Of a stretch of DNA of 64,000 nt, positions 25,986 to 33,956 are shown piece by piece (within the stretch, counting starts at the first letter, position 1; the number at the start of each line of letters is the position of its first letter). The translations under genes were made by a program, and so were the position numbers. The notes under the pieces are model-generated. The model ran no database searches and was not told the DNA's origin. It saw only the letters and a program-made list of their open reading frames with translations. Source of the DNA: Mucilaginibacter_A sp050955045 (lineage in GTDB: Bacteria; Bacteroidota; Bacteroidia; Sphingobacteriales; Sphingobacteriaceae); contig JBPBQV010000010.1 of assembly GCA_050955045.1 (NCBI GenBank), positions 116,745 to 180,744 on the forward strand, in the 5' to 3' direction.

Positions 25986-26909
25986 TTACCAGTCGAGCAT
26001 TTCTAAAATGCGGCTCAAATCATCTTCCGACAAAAACGGAATCTCAATACTGCCTTTACCATTTTGTCCAACTTTTAATTTTACTTGCGAATTGAATTTA
26101 GAAGCAAGATCGGCCTGTATTTTTTGAACCTGAAAAGAAGCAGAATCTTGTTTTGCGGGAATGCTTTTTTTACCATTGTTTTTTTGCAGTTCGCGCACCA
26201 TATCTTCCACTTTCCGTACCGATAAACCTTTTTCGATTACCTGATGATGAATGTATAAAAGTTTAGCGGCATCTTCCACATTAACCAAAGCGCGGGCGTG
26301 ACCCATGCTGATTTGTCCGTCGCGAATAGAAGATTGCACCACGGGCGGCAGTTTCAGCAAACGCAAATAATTGGTAACGGTTGAGCGGTTTTTACTCACA
26401 CGATCTCCCAATTCTTCCTGTTTCAGGTTGCATTCATCAATCATCCGCTGAAAACTCAAAGCCATCTCTATCGCATTCAGGTTTTCCCGCTGGATATTTT
26501 CGATCAAAGCCATTTCCAGCATTTGCTGATCATTGGCTGTACGCACATAAGCCGGAATTTCTGTTAATCCTGCTAATTTGGAAGCACGTAAACGCCTTTC
26601 ACCGGAAATTAACTGATAAGAACGTGCACCAGTTTTACGCACCGTAACTGGTTGGATCAAACCCTGAACGGAAATAGAATCTGCCAGTTCCTGCAAAGCC
26701 TGTTCATCAAATTCTGTACGCGGCTGGAACGGATTTACCTCTATTTCACTGATTTTTACGGCATTAACACCTTTAAAATTATCAGTTTCGGGTTGAGTTG
26801 TCTCAGAATTTGCAGCAGCTTTTTTAGCTATTGCTGCATTTACTTGCACAGAATCATTCAGCAACGCGCCCAAACCTCGGCCTAAAGCATTTCTTTTATC
26901 TGCACTCAT
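25986..26909 (-). CDS. parB: chromosome-partitioning protein ParB
   Basis: CTPase/DNA-binding centromere protein that loads at parS and spreads. 307 residues. N-terminal KRNALGRGLGALL is the ParA-contact motif, EVNPFQPRTEFDEQALQELADSI and LISGERRLRASKLAG (about 110-124) form the ParB/Srx core with the GERRxRA motif, and LGDRVSKNRSTVTNYLRLLKLPP is the helix-turn-helix. It starts directly after the parA stop. No consensus parS palindrome was seen in the window. Confidence 0.96.
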   Translation of the reverse strand: MSADKRNALGRGLGALLNDSVQVNAAIAKKAAANSETTQPETDNFKGVNAVKISEIEVNPFQPRTEFDEQALQELADSISVQGLIQPVTVRKTGARSYQLISGERRLRASKLAGLTEIPAYVRTANDQQMLEMALIENIQRENLNAIEMALSFQRMIDECNLKQEELGDRVSKNRSTVTNYLRLLKLPPVVQSSIRDGQISMGHARALVNVEDAAKLLYIHHQVIEKGLSVRKVEDMVRELQKNNGKKSIPAKQDSASFQVQKIQADLASKFNSQVKLKVGQNGKGSIEIPFLSEDDLSRILEMLDW

Positions 26910-27719
26910 CTATTTTATGCTTACTTTTTTCTGGTCTGTATCTTCGTCTTTCACCATACCGTTGTTGCGCAAAATTTCGCGTGCCAGGTTCAGGTAATTA
27001 ATGGCGCCTTTACAAGTTGCATCGTGCATAATTACTGACATGCCGAAACTTGGTGCTTCGCTTAAACGTGTATTTCGCTGGATGATCGTTTTAAAAACTA
27101 AGTTCTCAAAATGCGTACGCACTTCTTCCACAACCTGGTTAGATAAGCGTAACCGAACATCATACATCGTTAACAAAATGCCTTCAATATCCAATTCCGG
27201 GTTTAAACGGTTTTGTACAATTTTGATGGTGTTAAGCAGTTTACCTAATCCTTCCAACGCAAAATATTCGCATTGAACCGGAATAATTACCGAATCCGCA
27301 GCTGTTAAAGCATTAATCGTAATCAAACCCAGCGACGGCGAGCAATCTACAATGATAAAATCGTACTGATCTTTAATCTTATCCAGCACGGCTTTCATCT
27401 TGTATTCGCGGTTTGTTAAATTGATCATCTCGATCTCCGCTCCTACCAAATCAATATGCGCAGGCAGCAAATCCAAATTTGGCGTTTCCGTTTTCTGGAT
27501 CGCATCGGCCGGTTCTACATCATTGATGATACACTCGTAAATGCTGTCTTTAATTGTTCGCGGATCAAAACCAATCCCTGATGTTGCATTTGCCTGCGGG
27601 TCTGCATCTACCAGCAAGGTTTTATATTCTAACACCGCTAAACTTGCTGCCAGATTGATAGACGAAGTGGTTTTGCCCACACCACCTTTCTGGTTAGCCA
27701 ACGCGATTATCTTACTCAT
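26910..27719 (-). CDS. parA: chromosome-partitioning ATPase ParA
   Basis: Deviant-Walker ATPase of chromosome segregation (Soj/ParA), 269 residues, cytoplasmic/nucleoid. KGGVGKTTSSINLAA (about 10-24) is the deviant Walker A with signature lysine, DADPQANATSG (about 39-49) Walker A', and DFIIVDCSPSLGLI (about 119-132) Walker B. First gene of the par-dapB-lepB group. The 343-base upstream gap contains an inverted pair of the dispersed motif. Confidence 0.96.
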   Translation of the reverse strand: MSKIIALANQKGGVGKTTSSINLAASLAVLEYKTLLVDADPQANATSGIGFDPRTIKDSIYECIINDVEPADAIQKTETPNLDLLPAHIDLVGAEIEMINLTNREYKMKAVLDKIKDQYDFIIVDCSPSLGLITINALTAADSVIIPVQCEYFALEGLGKLLNTIKIVQNRLNPELDIEGILLTMYDVRLRLSNQVVEEVRTHFENLVFKTIIQRNTRLSEAPSFGMSVIMHDATCKGAINYLNLAREILRNNGMVKDEDTDQKKVSIK

Positions 27720-28062
27720 TATTAATCCTCAGTATAATTTAGAAAAGTGAATTTTATGCTGATAAAAGAAGTATAATTAACAATTGCAATGCTTCTTTTA
27801 TGCACAATTTTTCTTTTTATTTAAAGGTGCAAGATACCTACATTTTTACAATTAGCATTCAACCAGATTTCCACATGTGCGTAATGTTATCAACAGAAAA
27901 ATGAAGTTTAAAAACAGCTTTTATCTGCAATACATCATACTAATTATAACGGTATTTTTGCAGATTTATCTTGGAAGATAATTTTTTTTGCAATTTTAAA
28001 TCGGGATACTTTAAACTATTAATTAACAGCAGTGTTATCAAAAATCAACTAAACTTACAGAC
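27720..28062. other. intergenic region upstream of parA and a small divergent gene
   Basis: 343 bases. Holds an inverted motif pair (27761-27802), then a low-complexity A/T stretch with loose DnaA-box-like words (TTATCAACA near 27888, TTTCCACA near 27870) and a composite TTAAAAACAGCTTTTATCTGC near 27908. The words are too few and imperfect to call an origin. Promoters for both flanking genes must lie here, but I see no exact TAnnTTTG pair. Confidence 0.5.
27761..27802. repeat. inverted pair of dispersed motif upstream of parA
   Basis: GATAAAAGAAGTAT (27761-27774, exact) and ATGCTTCTTTTATG (27789-27802) face each other over 14 bases. Outward tails are present (left ATTTTATGCT, right CACAATTTTTC). 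It lies upstream of both flanking genes, so it is not a simple terminator here. Confidence 0.8.
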
Positions 28063-28233
28063 ATGACAAAAGGCGTTTTTGAAACAGGCGAAAAAGTAAT
28101 TACCAAAGATGGTGAAGGTGTGGTAAACAAAGATCAGGAACAAAAAGAAGACCCGATTGAGGTTAAACTGAATACAGGCGAAGTAAAAACTTATGCTGCT
28201 GCAGATGTTTCAGACGATGCAGACGCTGGATAA
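28063..28233 (+). CDS. 56-residue acidic hypothetical protein
   Basis: Small soluble protein, MTKGVFETGEKVITKDGEG start and an acidic VSDDADAG end. The first half (KVITKDGEGVV ... IEVKLNTGEVKTY) reads like a small beta-barrel such as a KOW/SH3-type fold, which is inference. Divergent from parA. A strong stem-loop 41 bases downstream supports a real gene. Function unknown. Confidence 0.6.
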   Translation: MTKGVFETGEKVITKDGEGVVNKDQEQKEDPIEVKLNTGEVKTYAAADVSDDADAG

Positions 28234-28273
28234 GTTTAATAAAAGTTTATTTTGGATTGAATTAGAAAATATT

Positions 28274-28312
28274 ACTGCTGCTGATTTAAAACGTAAATTA
28301 GCAGCAGTTTTT
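28274..28312 (+). terminator. rho-independent terminator
   Basis: ACTGCTGCT (28274-28282) pairs with AGCAGCAGT (28300-28308), followed by a T-run. Ends the 56-residue gene and precedes the FMN reductase gene. Confidence 0.85.
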
Positions 28313-28343
28313 TTATCCTATTATTTTAAATTTACATTTATAC

Positions 28344-28865
28344 ATGCTCACTATTATTGCCGGTACAAACAGAGCTGGCAGCAGTACCTTAAAACTGGCT
28401 GTTTACTATCAACAAAAGTTAACTGAAAAAGGCGTTGAAGCACAGGTTTTATCTTTAGAAGATTTACCAGATAATTTTTTAAGAACCGATTTATATGGTA
28501 AACGAAGCGATGCTTTTAAGCCAGTTTTAAAGCTAATCAATACTTCCGAAAAATTTATTTTTATTATCCCAGAATATAACGGCAGTTTTCCCGGTGCTTT
28601 AAAAACTTTTGTAGATGCCTGCGATTTTCCGGAAAGTTTTTATGACAAGAAAGCGGCTTTAGTTGGGATTTCTTCTGGAAAATATGGAAATATCCGTGGT
28701 GTAGATCATTTCACCGGTGTGTGTAATTACATGAATATGCACGTATTTTCGCTTAAATTACATATTCCGTTTATCCGGAAAGAACTGGATGTAAATGGTA
28801 ATTTAACAGAAGCGGATACGATAAAATTTACCAACGAACAAATGGACAGATTTATCAATTTTTGA
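28344..28865 (+). CDS. NAD(P)H-dependent FMN reductase
   Basis: Flavodoxin-like oxidoreductase of the NADPH-dependent FMN reductase family, 173 residues, cytoplasmic. TIIAGTNRAGSSTLKLA (about 3-19) is the FMN phosphate loop and FIIPEYNGSFPGALKTFVDAC (about 73-93) is the characteristic PEYNGSxPGxLKNxxD segment; SSGKYGNIRG is also family-typical. Likely reduces FMN, quinones or azo compounds; physiological substrate unknown. Probably a single gene. Confidence 0.88.
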   Translation: MLTIIAGTNRAGSSTLKLAVYYQQKLTEKGVEAQVLSLEDLPDNFLRTDLYGKRSDAFKPVLKLINTSEKFIFIIPEYNGSFPGALKTFVDACDFPESFYDKKAALVGISSGKYGNIRGVDHFTGVCNYMNMHVFSLKLHIPFIRKELDVNGNLTEADTIKFTNEQMDRFINF

Positions 28866-28944
28866 ATTTTCTACTTTCAAAAAACTCAAAAACACCTTTT
28901 CTGAAAAGGTTAAAATGATAAACGGAAGAAGTGGTTAATAGCTT

Positions 28945-29139
28945 TTACAAAGTTTCATCATACAATACCAAACTGATTACTTCGGTTGAAAACGTAGCTT
29001 CTTCAAACCGGTTTGATACGGTATTCCAATAACTTAGATTTGCTTGTGTTCTGGCTTCGTTCAGGTGATTGATCGTCATTTGCGGAATACCTGAATTAAG
29101 AAATACCACATCACCTATTTTAAAATCTTTAGTCTCCAT
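28945..29139 (-). CDS. DUF2158-like small protein
   Basis: 64-residue protein. KIGDVVFLNSGIPQMTINHL near the N-terminus matches the DUF2158 (YodC-type) pattern of a V-x-L-x-S-G-x-P-x-M-T-V motif, and LSYWNTVSNRFEEATF is the usual W-containing second half. Function unknown. Single gene. Confidence 0.75.
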   Translation of the reverse strand: METKDFKIGDVVFLNSGIPQMTINHLNEARTQANLSYWNTVSNRFEEATFSTEVISLVLYDETL

Positions 29140-29248
29140 TGCTTTAGTTTGAGCAATAAATATAGCTAAAATTTTTATTTGGAAATGATTTTAAGTTTAA
29201 CTGATTCGTAATTGCGTTTTAGAAAAGGTTAAAATCAATAATTGATGT

Positions 29249-29262
29249 GCTAAAAGAAGTAT
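29249..29262 (-). repeat. dispersed motif copy (GCTAAAAGAAGTAT)
   Basis: Near-exact core in minus orientation (ATACTTCTTTTAGC, tail ACATCAATTATTG), in the divergent 230-base gap before the DUF4142 gene. Confidence 0.75.
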
Positions 29263-29325
29263 CAGTTTAAAAAGGAAAGTCTTTAATACTGTGTGAATAA
29301 TATTCAAAATCTCTCAATACCTGGA

Positions 29326-29370
29326 TAAAATCAATTATTTTAACTTTCTTTAATTTTAAAATTGATTTTA
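29326..29370 (+). promoter_or_regulatory. stem-loop abutting DUF4142 start codon
   Basis: TAAAATCAAT (29326-29335) is perfectly complementary to ATTGATTTTA (29361-29370), whose last base is the A of the start codon. It could occlude translation initiation or be a chance A/T structure. Confidence 0.4.
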
Positions 29371-29927
29371 TGAAAAATAATATTTGCCTGATGCTGATTG
29401 CAGCAGTTTTAATTGGTTTTTTTTCCTGTTCAAGTCCGGGGAAAAATACTGCTGCTGATAGTACTTCTCTTCAAAATGCTTCCGCAAAACAAGCAATTGA
29501 CACAGCTGATACCCGTTTGGCAAATGATCTTTCTATATTTTGTACCAGCCAGGTTCAGGCTGCACAATTAGCTCAGGCTAAAGCTTCAACCCAAAAAGTA
29601 AAGAAGTTTGCTAAAGAAAACGAGGAGATTTATAAAAAGCTAGATGTCAGTTTAAACAGGATTTCAGAAAATTATATGGTTTCGTTGCCTGCTCCGTCAT
29701 CGGCAACTGCTACAAAAAACATTCAAGATTTAAAGGCGATAAAAGGAGCATCGCTTGACCACGCTTATTTACTACAGATGTTAAAAGATCATAACAGAAT
29801 GATCCGCGAAATTAATGCAGCAAAACATATTCAGTGTGTTCCGGTAAAAATGTTTGTAGTTAGTTATCAGTCAACGATAATTAGACAAGCGTATGCCCTT
29901 TCGGATTTGAAAGAGCAAACGCCTTAA
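29370..29927 (+). CDS. DUF4142 lipoprotein
   Basis: Predicted lipoprotein of 185 residues with signal peptide and lipobox GFFSC (Cys20), a polar linker, then a four-helix DUF4142 (ferritin-like) domain: LSIFCTSQVQAAQLAQAKASTQKVKKFAKENEE and LDHAYLLQMLKDHNRMIREINAAK. DUF4142 proteins are widespread envelope proteins of unknown role. The gene converges with a small minus-strand gene 12 bases on. Confidence 0.85.
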   Translation: MKNNICLMLIAAVLIGFFSCSSPGKNTAADSTSLQNASAKQAIDTADTRLANDLSIFCTSQVQAAQLAQAKASTQKVKKFAKENEEIYKKLDVSLNRISENYMVSLPAPSSATATKNIQDLKAIKGASLDHAYLLQMLKDHNRMIREINAAKHIQCVPVKMFVVSYQSTIIRQAYALSDLKEQTP

Positions 29928-29939
29928 TAACAGAAAAAT

Positions 29940-30182
29940 TTACATCTTTTTACTGTTGGCGATATAGAACTCGAGCGCCAGTTGTTTTACACGTTCGTTC
30001 TTTTCGCCAAAAATTTCTTCTTTAGTTTTATCCTGAAGCAGAGCCAGAATTTCTACCTGCATCTGGAAAATCATTTCCACTTTTGCACTGTTGATGCCCA
30101 TTTCTTTAATTAAAATGGTATCAATGTTAAATTCGCTGGCGGCACTGGTATTTTGTGGGTTTTCTCCGGTGTTATCGTTCAT
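29940..30182 (-). CDS. 80-residue hypothetical protein
   Basis: Soluble helical protein. The ATG at 30182 (MNDNTGENPQNTSAASEFN) is preferred over 30227 because the extension overlaps a sister-form motif and the gap. The core FNIDTILIKEMGINSAKVEMIFQMQVEILALLQDKTKEEIF is amphipathic. I do not recognise a family. 46 bases downstream of the YSC84 gene on the same strand, perhaps one transcript. Confidence 0.6.
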   Translation of the reverse strand: MNDNTGENPQNTSAASEFNIDTILIKEMGINSAKVEMIFQMQVEILALLQDKTKEEIFGEKNERVKQLALEFYIANSKKM

Positions 30183-30186
30183 GATG

Positions 30187-30200
30187 ATGCTGTTTTTATC
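30187..30200 (+). repeat. sister-form motif, exact (ATGCTGTTTTTATC)
   Basis: Exact match to ATRCTGTTTTTAYC, followed by GATATAATTTATAG; it lies in the 46-base gap between the YSC84 gene and the 80-residue gene. Confidence 0.7.
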
Positions 30201-30228
30201 GATATAATTTATAGTTTCAATACCCAAA

Positions 30229-30918
30229 TTACTTGTGGTATAAATTTGTTAAGGTTTGTTTTAAGGTTTTAACAGCCGGTATGGCAGACGCTTTTGTATC
30301 GGCAAACAAAGTAGCAGCATCATCTTCATCATTATAAAAAGAATTGTTTGCTTTTTGATCAATATCAAGCGAAGAACCGCTTAAACTAATTCCGGCAAAA
30401 AGCCCTTTGCTGCTGGAGTAGGAATAAACTTCGGATTCTAATTTATAATCTGTACCAGCGGTTGAAGTACGGCCAACCGGACCAGCAGCAACCGAAATAT
30501 CGCCACCAAGTGTAAAACTGCTTTTTCCTATTTCCAGCAAAGAAGTTTTGTTCAAAAAAACCAGCACCAAATCAACCGATTGAATTCCGGCCTGAAAACC
30601 AAAACTTCCTCCCGTTAATGTTAAAAAAACAGGATTGCTCCAGGTTCCATTTTCGTTTTTAACCATTGCAACGCCTTTTCCGCGTTTGCCGCCCAACACA
30701 AATCCCGCGTTGATCATTCCCGGAATAATGATTATTCCTTCTGTTTTTTGCAGTAATTTTTTGGGGATACTTTCGCGCAGCTTACCAAATTCCTGTATTA
30801 CTCTATTGGCTGTTACCAGCTTTTGCTGCTGCTTATCCTGCGCCTGCAAAGTGTTTGCAAACAAAAAAACAGTTGATAAAAGAAGTACGTTGATTTTTAA
30901 GAAAGAAAACAATTTCAT
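30229..30918 (-). CDS. YSC84/SYLF lipid-binding domain protein
   Basis: Exported protein of 229 residues with signal peptide about 1-26 (ends LQAQ), followed by a Ysc84/SYLF domain: IPKKLLQKTEGIIIIPGMINAGFVLGGKRGKGVAM and FGFQAGIQSVDLVLVFLN then FTLGGDISVAAGPVGR. The SYLF domain binds phosphoinositides in eukaryotes; bacterial members are envelope proteins of unknown ligand. A motif copy (30875-30888) encodes VLLLS of the signal peptide. Confidence 0.9.
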   Translation of the reverse strand: MKLFSFLKINVLLLSTVFLFANTLQAQDKQQQKLVTANRVIQEFGKLRESIPKKLLQKTEGIIIIPGMINAGFVLGGKRGKGVAMVKNENGTWSNPVFLTLTGGSFGFQAGIQSVDLVLVFLNKTSLLEIGKSSFTLGGDISVAAGPVGRTSTAGTDYKLESEVYSYSSSKGLFAGISLSGSSLDIDQKANNSFYNDEDDAATLFADTKASAIPAVKTLKQTLTNLYHK

Positions 30919-30961
30919 GATTAACGTTAGATTTTAGATAGATAACCCGCAGCGCGCAATT

Positions 30962-31720
30962 TTATTGCGCCGGTTGCAATTGCGTGTACCAATTGCGCAA
31001 ACGTACATCTATTTTAGAATCTTTATCATTCACCAGTTTTTTAAACAATTCAATATCGCTCAGCTTATTGCCTGGCTGACGGTAATGATAGGGATAAACT
31101 ACCACTGGTTTAAAAGCCAAAACCGCATCTGCGGCAAGCGCAACATCCATGGTGTATGGCGGGTTCATACAAACAAAAGCCACATCAATATTTTTTAAAG
31201 AACGCATATCAGGCGTGCCATCTGTATCGCCCGAAATATAAACTCTTTTGCCACCAAAATTAAGTACATAACCGTTGCCGGCACCTTTTTTATGACGTGC
31301 GGTTTCTTCGGGAATGTTGTACATGCCAACAGCTTCTATTTTAATGTTTTTAATGGTTAGATTTTTTCCGTTTTCTAAAACCGTAATTTTGGCGAACGTT
31401 TTATTTTTAAGCTGATCAACTACTTTTTGCGGTGCAACAAGTTCTGTTTTAGTTAGATCGAGGCCACTTAAAGTAGCTTCATCCAAATGATCGCCGTGTT
31501 CGTGTGTAATAACAATTACATCAGGCATTTTCAAGCTCTTGTACCTTTCCGCACCGCCATAAGGATCAGCATAAACTGTTACGCCATTCCATTGCATCAC
31601 CAAAGCAGCATGAAAAACAGGCGTTATTTCTAAGTTGCCTTTTTTGGTTGAAAAAATTTCTGGTTGCGCAAATGCCAAAGAAAAACGCAATAAAAACAGT
31701 ATGGTAAAAAGATATTTCAT
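30962..31720 (-). CDS. secreted MBL-fold metal-dependent hydrolase (UlaG-like)
   Basis: 252-residue exported metallo-beta-lactamase-fold protein. The ATG at 31720 begins a clear signal peptide (MKYLFTILFLLRFSLAFAQ); an in-frame ATG at 31783 is unlikely. HEHGDHLD (about 74-81) is the metal-binding motif, GNGYVLNFGGKRVYISGDTDGTPD provides the later aspartate, and VYPYHYRQPGN the final histidine. Resembles the L-ascorbate-6-phosphate lactonase/YtkL-like group found in periplasm of Bacteroidota; substrate unknown. A sister-form motif (31689-31702) lies in the signal-peptide codons. Confidence 0.88.
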   Translation of the reverse strand: MKYLFTILFLLRFSLAFAQPEIFSTKKGNLEITPVFHAALVMQWNGVTVYADPYGGAERYKSLKMPDVIVITHEHGDHLDEATLSGLDLTKTELVAPQKVVDQLKNKTFAKITVLENGKNLTIKNIKIEAVGMYNIPEETARHKKGAGNGYVLNFGGKRVYISGDTDGTPDMRSLKNIDVAFVCMNPPYTMDVALAADAVLAFKPVVVYPYHYRQPGNKLSDIELFKKLVNDKDSKIDVRLRNWYTQLQPAQ

Positions 31721-31792
31721 AGAGATTTTTAGATTGATAACAGCACAAGTAAATTTTAGTTTAGGCTGATTGAGGCAGCTCAAACTAAACTA

Positions 31793-31823
31793 AAAAAAAG
31801 CCGGAAACTATATTTCCGGCTTT
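31793..31823 (-). terminator. terminator of KKDGTPD-repeat gene
   Basis: AAAGCCGGAAA and TTTCCGGCTTT form an 11-bp stem with a CTATA loop; on the minus strand it is followed by a T-run. It lies 19 bases after the stop codon at 31842. Confidence 0.9.
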
Positions 31824-31841
31824 CGAATTAAGAAATTGAAA

Positions 31842-32108
31842 CTACATTTTTGGAGCAACCGATTTATTGGCTTTGTAACGTTGATCCGGCGTGCCGTCTT
31901 TTTTCATTGGTCCGGCAGTTGTTGGCTTTGCAGCTTGATTGGCTTTAAAACGCTTGTCTGGTGTGCCATCTTTTTTTATGATGACACCTTTTGAGTTTTG
32001 CATCATGCTAGCCGGAGCAGTGCTAGTAGTTCTTTTTGCCGGAACCTGAGCCATGCCCGCGCTTGTAATAAAAGCAAACAGCATCAGTAAACTAAATAAT
32101 CTTTTCAT
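31842..32108 (-). CDS. small secreted protein with KKDGTPD repeats
   Basis: 88-residue exported protein: signal peptide about 1-20, a threonine/serine linker, then two copies of a 13-residue repeat, KKDGTPDKRFKAN (about 45-57) and KKDGTPDQRYKAN (about 69-81), separated by QAAKPTTAGPM. I recall similar K-x-D-G-T-P-D-x-R-Y-K-x-N sequences in other Bacteroidota small proteins but know no function. Basic and short; possibly cell-surface or matrix associated. Closed by its own terminator. Confidence 0.75.
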   Translation of the reverse strand: MKRLFSLLMLFAFITSAGMAQVPAKRTTSTAPASMMQNSKGVIIKKDGTPDKRFKANQAAKPTTAGPMKKDGTPDQRYKANKSVAPKM

Positions 32109-32186
32109 GTTTTTTAAATTGATAAGTGCAAGGTGAATTTACAATAGTTTCACGAATGTTATTTTATACCAGCAAAAAAATTACAA

Positions 32187-32200
32187 TTACTGTTTTTACC
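32187..32200 (+). repeat. sister-form motif (TTACTGTTTTTACC)
   Basis: One mismatch to the sister form, with tail AGGTAAAAATC, 74 bases before tRNA-Lys. Confidence 0.6.
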
Positions 32201-32273
32201 AGGTAAAAATCATTAAAAAACAGGCAAGCTGGAAAGCAATAAAGTAGAAATGTGTATAATTGCATCTATAATT

Positions 32274-32346
32274 GACTTCGTAGCTCAGCTGGTAGAGCAA
32301 GTGACTCTTAATCACTGGGTCCAGGGTTCGAATCCCTGCGGGGTCA
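32274..32346 (+). tRNA. tRNA-Lys (anticodon CUU)
   Basis: 73-base cloverleaf without encoded CCA. Acceptor stem GACTTCG pairs with CGGGGTC including two G-U pairs; the anticodon arm AGTGA/TCACT encloses CTCTTAA with anticodon CTT; the T arm contains GTTCGAA. The D arm AGCTCAGCTGGTAGAGC is canonical. A terminator follows at 32350. Confidence 0.97.
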
Positions 32347-32349
32347 CCT

Positions 32350-32376
32350 AAAAAGCTTTCATTATGAAGGCTTTTT
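32350..32376 (+). terminator. terminator after tRNA-Lys
   Basis: AAAAAGC-TTTCA and TGAAG-GCTTTTT form a stem with a TTA loop and end in a T-run. Confidence 0.85.
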
Positions 32377-32554
32377 TATTTAAAAACCAATTTACATTTT
32401 CTCTTTTTTAATATTTATTTAGTTGAGAACCAACTTATACACTCCGATATCTAAGATTGTTTTAAGTTACATAATGAGATTATGCCGGTAAATTATTAAT
32501 TTTCGGCCGATATTTAATTAATAATTTAAAAAATAATACTAAAAGATATTCATA

Positions 32555-32968
32555 ATGACAGACCAATTCTCAACTAATTTTCTTCAGCAGTTGTGCGATC
32601 GGGAAAACGAACCACGGGTTATCATTAAAGCAGTAAGTCCGCGGTTTGAAATAGTGGCCTATAATAACTGGTTTGTACAGATCAGCCATACAGAGGGCAA
32701 GAAGCTAACCGGTAGAAGTATGGCAGAAATACAATCTTGGAACAAAGAGAATGAGGAAGGTGCGATCGAAATTTACGATGCTATAACTAACGCAATCCGT
32801 ACTAAAACAATTGTGCGCTTGCCCGCCGTACGGTACGATCTAACTATGCCTAACGGAACAATAGTTCCATCTTGGTGGCAAGCCGTTTACGAACCTTTGC
32901 TAAACACGCTGGGAGAGGTAAAATATGTGCTGTGTGCAGTGCAACATAGTACAGTAGAAACAAAATAA
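32555..32968 (+). CDS. PAS-domain protein
   Basis: 137-residue soluble protein made of a single PAS-like fold. VIIKAVSPRFEIVAYNNWFVQISHTEGKKLTGRSMAEIQSW is the N-terminal strand-helix part, and MPNGTIVPSWWQAVYEPLLNTLGEVKYVLCAVQHS is the strand pair with the usual later-PAS sequence around VYEPLLNTxGEV. It has no kinase or output domain, so it would act as a stand-alone sensor or partner. Single gene between the tRNA and the polysaccharide locus. Confidence 0.72.
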   Translation: MTDQFSTNFLQQLCDRENEPRVIIKAVSPRFEIVAYNNWFVQISHTEGKKLTGRSMAEIQSWNKENEEGAIEIYDAITNAIRTKTIVRLPAVRYDLTMPNGTIVPSWWQAVYEPLLNTLGEVKYVLCAVQHSTVETK

Positions 32969-33071
32969 TGTGCCTATAAATCTGCCAAAAACAAGCTAAG
33001 CACTTTTTAAAATCAAGCAAAATCTTTGTTTTTCTTTTAATTCTGTTTTACGTTTTAGCCAACTTATTCTT

Positions 33072-33158
33072 ATGCTTCTTTTACCACATAAAAGTTAATG
33101 CTTTAGGTTATTTATCTTATAACATTCAAAACAAATTTTATGGGTTTAAAAGAAGCAC
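33072..33158. repeat. inverted pair of dispersed motif upstream of sigma gene
   Basis: ATGCTTCTTTTACC (33072-33085, exact) and TTTAAAAGAAGCAC (33145-33158, decayed) face each other across 59 bases; both carry tails (ACATAAAAG; and ATTTTATGGG on the left of the second copy). Confidence 0.75.
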
Positions 33159-33249
33159 CATAAATTTGCATTAAAGCAATTTATAACCTTACCATAACTT
33201 CTTATATTTACCTTTCTTTATAAACCAACATTTTGTTTTTACAACCCGC

Positions 33250-33861
33250 ATGAATCTGATGCAGAATGAAGTTCCATTTGATCAGGAAAAGTTGCTATTG
33301 AGCAAAATTTCTTTGGGAGATGAACTTGCATTTCGCATCCTGTTTAAACAACATCGAAAATGGGTTTATAGCTATGTAGTAAAAATTATCAAATCAGATG
33401 TTTTAGCAGAAGAAATTTTGCACGACGTTTTTTTAAAAATCTGGCAACACCCAAACTTAGGCGAGATAGAAAATATAGAATCTTACTTAAAAATCATAAC
33501 CAGAAACGCTACACTTAGTAGGTTGCGCAGAACAAATCTGGAAATAATGGTAAACAACCAGCTAAATAAAAATTGGGAAGAAGCGCACAACGAAACAGAA
33601 GAAATTATTTTGTTAAATGATTCTGTAAAAGTGTTGAACCAAGCCATAGAGCAGTTAACGCCTCAGCAAAAACTGGTGTATAATTTGTGCAAACACGAAG
33701 GATTAAAATATGCACAAGTTGCAGAACAACTGGCCATTTCTCCGCTTACGGTTAAAACACACATGCAGCATACGCTCCGGTTTTTGCGCAATTACCTTAA
33801 AAAGTATAATGATTTAACACTGCTAATCATTTGCTTTGAGCTTTTGACCGAAAAAAAATAA
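33250..33861 (+). CDS. ECF RNA polymerase sigma factor (PUL regulator)
   Basis: 203-residue extracytoplasmic-function sigma factor of the Bacteroidetes sigma-70 family. Region 2: DELAFRILFKQHRKWVYSYVVKIIKSDVLAEEILHDVFLKIWQ (about 24-66). Region 4: AIEQLTPQQKLVYNLCKHEGLKYAQVAEQLAISPLTVKTHMQHTLRFLRNYL (about 134-185). The FecR anti-sigma gene follows at 95 bases, then SusC, SusD and GH92, so it most likely switches on this locus in response to its glycan. An alternative ATG at 33259 is possible. Confidence 0.92.
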   Translation: MNLMQNEVPFDQEKLLLSKISLGDELAFRILFKQHRKWVYSYVVKIIKSDVLAEEILHDVFLKIWQHPNLGEIENIESYLKIITRNATLSRLRRTNLEIMVNNQLNKNWEEAHNETEEIILLNDSVKVLNQAIEQLTPQQKLVYNLCKHEGLKYAQVAEQLAISPLTVKTHMQHTLRFLRNYLKKYNDLTLLIICFELLTEKK

Positions 33862-33956
33862 TTTTTTATTTCTTCTACTCCGAACGCTTTTTTCGCGGGT
33901 CTATGTAATAAAAGGTAAGTTTCTGCAACCTCCGCAGCACTTCTTTTTAACCAATT

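Noticed and set aside
26161..26174. ATGCTTTTTTTACC within parB as a motif copy
   Set aside because: One mismatch but lies in a lysine codon run (AAAAAAA on the coding strand) and lacks a tail; cannot be told from codon bias.
27840..28060. Possible replication origin or parS site near parAB
   Set aside because: Only two loose DnaA-box-like words and no palindrome like TGTTTCACGTGAAACA; dnaA is not adjacent.
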